This document shows, one piece after another, positions 59,195 to 64,000 of a stretch of DNA of 64,000 nucleotides (within the stretch, counting starts at the first letter, position 1; the number at the start of each line of letters is the position of its first letter). Position numbers and translations under genes: made by a program. The notes beneath the pieces are model-generated. The model saw only the letters and a list, made by a program, of their open reading frames with translations. It was not told the DNA's origin and searched no databases. Source of the stretch: Aralia elata (lineage: Eukaryota; Streptophyta; Magnoliopsida; Apiales; Araliaceae); assembly GCA_034770075.1 (NCBI GenBank), contig JAVJAP010000027.1, positions 248,001 to 312,000 on the forward strand, written 5' to 3'.

Positions 59195-59247
59195 CCACCT
59201 GGGCCAGCCACAGATACACCTGCGGCTGCCCAAGGAAGCCTATAAAT
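59195..59247 (+). promoter_or_regulatory. Palindrome and TATA box in the D LTR
   Basis: CCCACCTGGGCCAGCC leads into a degenerate palindrome CCACAGAT-ACA-CCTGCGG (about 59208-59225). CCTATAAATG follows (TATA at 59241-59247). This is the clearest core promoter among the Tat LTRs here and orients the palindrome just upstream of TATA. Confidence 0.65.
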
Positions 59248-60189
59248 GTCAATTTTCAGCAGATTTTTCAAAAGGAGAGGAATCTTAGAGAGAGAAATGA
59301 GGTATCTTAGAGAGAAGAGCTCAGGATTTGGCTCAAATTTGTTAGATTTTCTCCAACTTTGAATTAGATTAGCTAGATATATACATATTTGAGAGTAAGG
59401 AGGTGTCAAATCTTGTTTCCCAAGGTGAAAGATTCAATCTTTCTTGTAAATTCAATGTAGATCTATTAGATCTCTTGTGTTTTGTCCACTGTTGTGCTTA
59501 AAGTTTGTTTATCTTTCAATTATCGCATCTCTTATCGAGTCTCCTTTAGATTTAGATCATTTTTATCAATAATTTTATCTTGCCATTGTCAAAGTTTGAA
59601 TCTTTTCACTAGATCCATCATAGATCTAGCCTAAATCTAGCTTATTAATGGTTTCAAAGTTCAAAGCTTTAACCTTTTTGCTAGATCTTACTTAGATCTA
59701 TTGTGGATCTAGTCATTTACAATATTTTAAGCTGATTTTATAAGCACTCCGCAAAACCCTAAATTCATATCTAGTGGTGAGGGCATCCCACCTACCCGTC
59801 GTCAAGGGATTCTAACAATTGAATCACCTGATAGCCAGTTTGGGATATATTTCTCGATTTTAGTCCTGATATGTCATTGTATAGATTTAGGGAACCTTAG
59901 ATCTACAGATTTATTCCCACGAATCTAAGCCCCGTTAATTGATCTCATCAATACATATAATCCCTCACGATGTCGGTTTCGATTGTGCAATCAACGAGAT
60001 AGGGTTACGGGAGCCCTTTCCTAGATCTCCTTTTATTATTTATTTGCTTATTTTAATATATTATTTGTCAAGATGTGTGCCTAGGAATCTTGGAGTCGGG
60101 ATTCTTGAAATGGATCTTGGCCTGATCCCCACGATGGACATTATTTCGATTGTAAAGTTAATATCTGAATCATTGTAAATGTAAATTTA

Positions 60190-60243
60190 GGCCTTAAAGC
60201 GGTATCGAGGGTTTCATCCCATGAAAACTAGATTTTAAGGCCC
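60190..60243 (+). other. Conserved long stem in the D LTR
   Basis: GGCCTTAAA pairs with TTTAAGGCC across a loop of about 35 nt. It is equivalent to 2044-2086 in A, with a longer and different loop. Confidence 0.6.
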
Positions 60244-61058
60244 CGTGCTAGTGAAAATTGCGATTGCAATTGTTCGGGGCTATTGAGATGGCTTTCATGC
60301 CCATGGATCGCCCCGACCCTATTTTCATACTTAATTTCCCATTTATCAAAAACGATTTTCCAAAGAAAACAACAAAGATTTTCTAAAATCAAACTCAAAT
60401 CGTTCGGGTTAGTAAGACCACTTTAACTTAAAATTGAAAGTAATGATAAATCTCGATTCTTATTTTGCGAAGGGTTTGAAAATCATGTTTTCTAAAACGT
60501 CACAAAAAAACGGTTTATATCAAATCATAAACTAAAACGAACCTTTTTCTTAAATCAAATCCCTTGCGCATAGGTCCAAAGAGGTTTTAAGTAGCTTTCA
60601 AAATAATCCAATTTCCACGATTTCAACTCAAAACTAGAAAGCGATTTCCTTCAAAATCACACACACATACACACACACACACACACTTCATATTTAGGAA
60701 AATAATAAGATGCGGTAACCGTATTTTCACGGAAGTCAGGGAATGCCTAACACCTTTTCCTCGCTTAAGCAAGCCTACGAACTCTATGAATCTCGGTTTC
60801 GAGACCAATTTTATGGAGTCACATATTGGGCCATATTGCGAAAATCTAAAAATCTGGATAAGTTGGTACATCCATTTAAATCTTTACCAACTGGCGGCTC
60901 TGTCTAACTAGCCCATCATTAAAATCAACCTTTCAAAATCCTGTCGACATTTATGTCGGCTTTTTTCTAAAAAATCACCCTTTAAGAGAAATAATAAATC
61001 GAAATCTTAAAAAAGGGTAGAAACACGACAAATAGGAAAAATTCCCGTCGTCGACAGC

Positions 61059-61076
61059 TGGCGACTTTGCTAGGGA
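61059..61076 (+). other. Primer-binding site of element D
   Basis: TGGCGACTTTGCTAGGGA lies two bases after the LTR end. It differs from the site of A at two positions. Confidence 0.78.
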
Positions 61077-61729
61077 CGTTAGTGGGCTTAAGCCGCATAC
61101 AATCTTATTATTTTCCTCTCCTATCTATGTGTGTTATGAATGGTTTGAATAAATGTTGTGATGAATGTCTTACATGCTTTATTTAAGTGCTTCGCACAAT
61201 TGTCATCATATGCATGCGGTGAGGCACGATGAATGTATGCAAATGTATTTTGTGTGATTCCTCCTCCAAGAGGCGAACCCGTCGGTTGTTGATTACTGGA
61301 CTCAAGGGGGTGTTCCCCCGTGAGGCTCAAGAAAGGCACCACTCAGATTTGCTCCAATTAAAAGATCAGATTCCTTCCCATCGAGTAAGTTGCGAAGATC
61401 TGGGGACCTTCATGCCGAAAAGCCCGCGAGAGTAACCCTAGGGTAGGTTAGCCTCAGATAAACCTAACGTTACGGGAAGTCTCTTCATGCCCTATTACTC
61501 CTTATATGTGCGAAATATCATCCTTTGTTTAACTATCTTGCATCTTCTTATCCCGTCATAAAACCAGTAATCATTGTTTTATAGGAAAAGATTAAAAAAC
61601 CCTCAACACAAGGCATACTGCATTAGCATGCATCCGTATTTACCGATTCTCAAAACTAAACTACGTCATGTTGCTTTTATAGATTGGTCCTTGAACCCGA
61701 CTTCGAGCTCGAAAGGTTAGAATGCCTCC
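61077..61729 (+). other. Leader of element D
   Basis: It is non-coding. The part from about 61260 to 61470 is well conserved with the leader of A and includes a perfect GGGGG-TGTT-CCCCC hairpin at 61306-61319. The remaining sequence up to the solo LTR has no recognisable feature. Confidence 0.55.
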
Positions 61730-63251
61730 TGTTGAGCTGAATCTATACTAGCAATTTATGTTCAAGTATACACAGTCCACAAATAATATAATGTAAGTAG
61801 AGTTGTCGATCCCACGAGGAATAGTAATAACTAATTAATCCAACTACTACTTCATAATCAATTTAATCTTATTTAAACAGTCGAGATTAAAAGACTAACT
61901 AAATTATGAAGATATTCACATATTAAAAGACTGAGATTACAATTTCACCCAATGGTTCACTCAAATCTCTTCATTCTCTTATCAATGAATTAATCATAAC
62001 AAATTGTTAACTAAGAATTAAAACTATTCAATAAACCTCTTCCAATGGTTTAACAAAAATACCTTTTCCAATTATATCACTGTATTCCAATGTGAAATAA
62101 TTAAGAATAGATTCATTAAGATCAAAATCTCATAAAGGTTGCATATGGTATTTAGTTATATTCCTATCCTAAACACTAGCAAGCTACTCAATCTTTTGAC
62201 AATTAACTTGATGCATGCCACCATATAGGTATATTCCTATCCTATATGTAAATCTCGTTAATTATCCTAAGTAGAACAAACTTTCGCATATCAACATATT
62301 TAGGTCTAAACCCATACTCAATCTTCTAATTTCATATAGGTTACTAAATATAATTGCTAGCTAGACAATCATTCATGAAGCACAAAATATGACGAACAAT
62401 TCATATATAATCAACCCTAATCAATAAGAGAATAAATTAATAAAAGCTAGACATTTGGTTCCATTATAATCTCAATAAAAAAAGTAGTTCATATTAATAA
62501 ATAAAATAACTAAAGTAATCAATGCAGAAAACATCCTAAGTACAAGAAATTAAATTGAGAAGGAAGAATAAACTCTATCACAGTTGTGCTTCGCTCCTTT
62601 TTTCAATCCTTGCAACCTTCAGGTGCCTCCTTGAAATCCTATCTTCTGTATTCTACGTCAAACTAATACTAATGATAATAATCTGAAACCCTAATACAAA
62701 GGTCTATATAAAAATATCAGTTATACAAACTTTTATTTGTTCTCAAACTCCTTTGGTAGTTTCTTTGTCGCATTAGAAATCAAATTTGCAGCTTCTACCT
62801 CTTCCACGCGTGTAAGCCACACGCCCGGTCATTTTCCAGGTCAAGTGTTGTTGCGCTTAATCAATATGTGCAGCGTAGCTCTTTATATTCAGGCGCAACA
62901 GCTCTTGATCACATGCACTGCTACGCAACCTTGGCAACTTTCTCCTTTCTTCATTTTCTTTCTTTTCTTCTCCAAGTCTTGCCCAGCTTCATTCCTTGCA
63001 TCTTTGCCCCTCATGGCCATGTTTGCTTGCACACGCACGAGCACCGAACATGATCGAACCACGTTTACTTCAATTGCGCACGAAAACCAACGAGATTTAG
63101 CTGATATAGCATCATTTTCACATAACCCTCTTCTAAATGTTAATTATGCAAAAACATAATAAAACAGAAAAATAGCACATAAAAGACTCAAAAACAAAGT
63201 AATATCATCAAGTTAAAGGTACTAAAATCATGATATAAAAACCACTCATCA
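61730..63251 (-). repeat. Solo Athila-like LTR inserted in the leader of D
   Basis: On the minus strand it begins TGATGAGTGGTTTTTATATC and ends GCTCAACA. The flanks are CCTCC (61725-61729) and CCTCT (63252-63256), a 5-bp duplication with one difference. Blocks such as GTATACTTG and the GGAATAT...CCTAT region are shared with the LTRs of B and G. The 140-codon ORF at 62737-63159 inside it has no family signal and I do not call it a gene. Confidence 0.75.
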
Positions 63252-63263
63252 CCTCTAGTCAAG

Positions 63264-64000
63264 ATGTCTGAGAATCTTACACCTAATTCGTTTCCCGTCT
63301 CTTGGGAGGAATTCGAAAGCCTCAGAAAGCAGGTCGCCGAGATGGCTAATCTGTTGAACGAGTAATGTAAGATGATCCAAAATTTGAATTCAGCTACTCA
63401 ACCCGATCTCTCTGTACAAGGAAGAATCCAAATCCTAATCAAGACAAACGACGTCCGAATTCCCATTTTGATATTCCAGTTCGGTAGCAAAACAACCAAA
63501 GATGCCACCAGTAAAACGAAAGAGATAATCAATGTCCCCGAGGACAAGGAAACTGGGGAAGTCAAAAAAGAATATAAGACAAACAGAGGAAGACATCTGC
63601 TCCATGAAAGGAGTAGGGACCTATGGTAGTGTCAACTACTCAAACCTTTGCATATTTCCTGGTGCTCGCTATCTAGACAAATTCCAAGTACCAGACTTCG
63701 AGAAATATAATGGGTCAGGAGATCCCTATACACATTTGAAAGTATACATAGGAGAACTCGGATCCTACGCCGAAGATGAAATTCTAAGGATGCAACTTTT
63801 CCAAAAGAGCCTGACCAGAGTAGCTAGGACCTGGTACACTAGATTGGACAATACCAAGATCCACACCTAGGAAGAGTTAGCTCATGCTTTCCTGAACCAA
63901 CATAGTTTTTAGTCACAGATGGCTCCGGATTGATATCAAATGACCAAGATCAAGAAGCAACCCCATGAGTCATTCTGAGATTACGCCTAAAGATGGTGGC
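63264..64000 (+). pseudogene. gag: Gag start of element D (broken, runs off the window)
   Basis: ATG 63264 (MSENLTPNSFPVSWEEFESL) is followed by a stop at 63363-63365. After a shift near 63530-63600 the frame gives PGARYLDKFQVPDFEKYNGSG and GDPYTHLKVYIGEL, LFQKSLTRVARTWYTRLD and EELAHAFLNQ. This is the retrotransposon Gag domain in its Tat form. Further stops lie at about 63868, 63910 and 63934. The protein would form the capsid. It shows what element A lacks between its leader and RT. The remainder is outside the window. Confidence 0.82.

Larger units (their letters stand above)
58814..61056 (+). repeat. 5' LTR of element D
   Basis: This 2243-bp LTR runs TGTAGACACC...GTCGACA. It is diverged from the LTRs of A but shares ordered blocks: palindrome, long stem, CA run, and the GGTAACCGT...CACGGAAGTC...GCCTAACACC...GCTTAAGC block near 60715-60780. 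Confidence 0.88.
58814..64000 (+). mobile_element. Element D: Tat-lineage element, left part
   Basis: The LTR, tRNA-Arg-type PBS, leader and beginning of a Tat gag are present. The element is cut by the window end. A reverse-oriented solo LTR is inserted in the leader. The preceding five bases are ATATT; the matching duplication cannot be checked here. Confidence 0.85.

Noticed and set aside
62737..63159. 140-codon plus-strand ORF resembling a small host gene
   Set aside because: It is contained in the reverse-oriented solo LTR, has no family signal, and matches sequence shared with other Athila-like LTRs.

Overview
The window is a stretch of a large, repeat-rich plant nuclear genome, probably from a dicot. 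I find no host gene. All sequence I can assign belongs to LTR retrotransposons stacked inside one another. Families were recognised from pol, gag and extra-ORF protein motifs, from tRNA primer-binding sites (tRNA-Arg-like for Tat elements, tRNA-Asp-like for Athila elements, initiator-Met-like for Copia elements), and from TG...CA LTR ends with 5-bp target duplications. The species cannot be named from this sequence alone.

Layout. (1) 1-982 and 15500-24869: a non-autonomous Athila-like family (called B here) arranged as internal-LTR-internal-LTR. The first internal piece is split by element A, a 14.5-kb Tat-type Ty3/Gypsy element (983-15499, duplication CATCA). The second contains a solo Tat LTR (20009-22085, duplication ATGCT). 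(2) 24870-27935: the 3' end of a SIRE-like Copia element (H) with a coiled-coil envelope-like ORF and its 3' LTR. (3) 27936-58813: an old Copia element (F, minus strand) in pieces. It is interrupted by a related Copia element E (28660-49006, duplication TATGT), which itself contains an Athila element C (30525-42192, minus strand, duplication AATAC). F is interrupted again by a second non-autonomous Athila-like element G (50394-57873, duplication TAAAC). (4) 58814-64000: a second Tat element (D) inserted in the LTR of F. It is cut by the window edge and carries a reverse-oriented solo LTR (61730-63251) in its leader.

Coding capacity. No element in the window is intact. A keeps RT, RNase H and integrase with a few stops and one shift but has almost no gag or protease. 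C keeps gag, protease, RT, RNase H, integrase and an Athila ORF2 (envelope-like) with several breaks. B and G have no pol. Each encodes only a condensed ORF assembled from Athila Gag C-terminal and protease fragments.

The most interesting material is non-coding or antisense. A carries a two-gene antisense cassette (a plant-mobile-domain-like gene with visible introns, and a second gene resembling the DUF7745 family). Its presumed promoter has three palindromes of a kind also found in Tat LTRs, with flanking similarity to the LTR of D. A also contains a 35-bp minisatellite organised as 140-bp tetramers. The Athila-type elements share a hairpin with an invariant AGGCAA loop 43-46 nt after the ORF stop codon, and an array of short palindromes before the 3' LTR in which the last copy carries a compensated base-pair change. 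Element A has a different inverted repeat 33 nt after its own pol stop. These shared structures are candidates for undescribed regulatory RNA or DNA elements.
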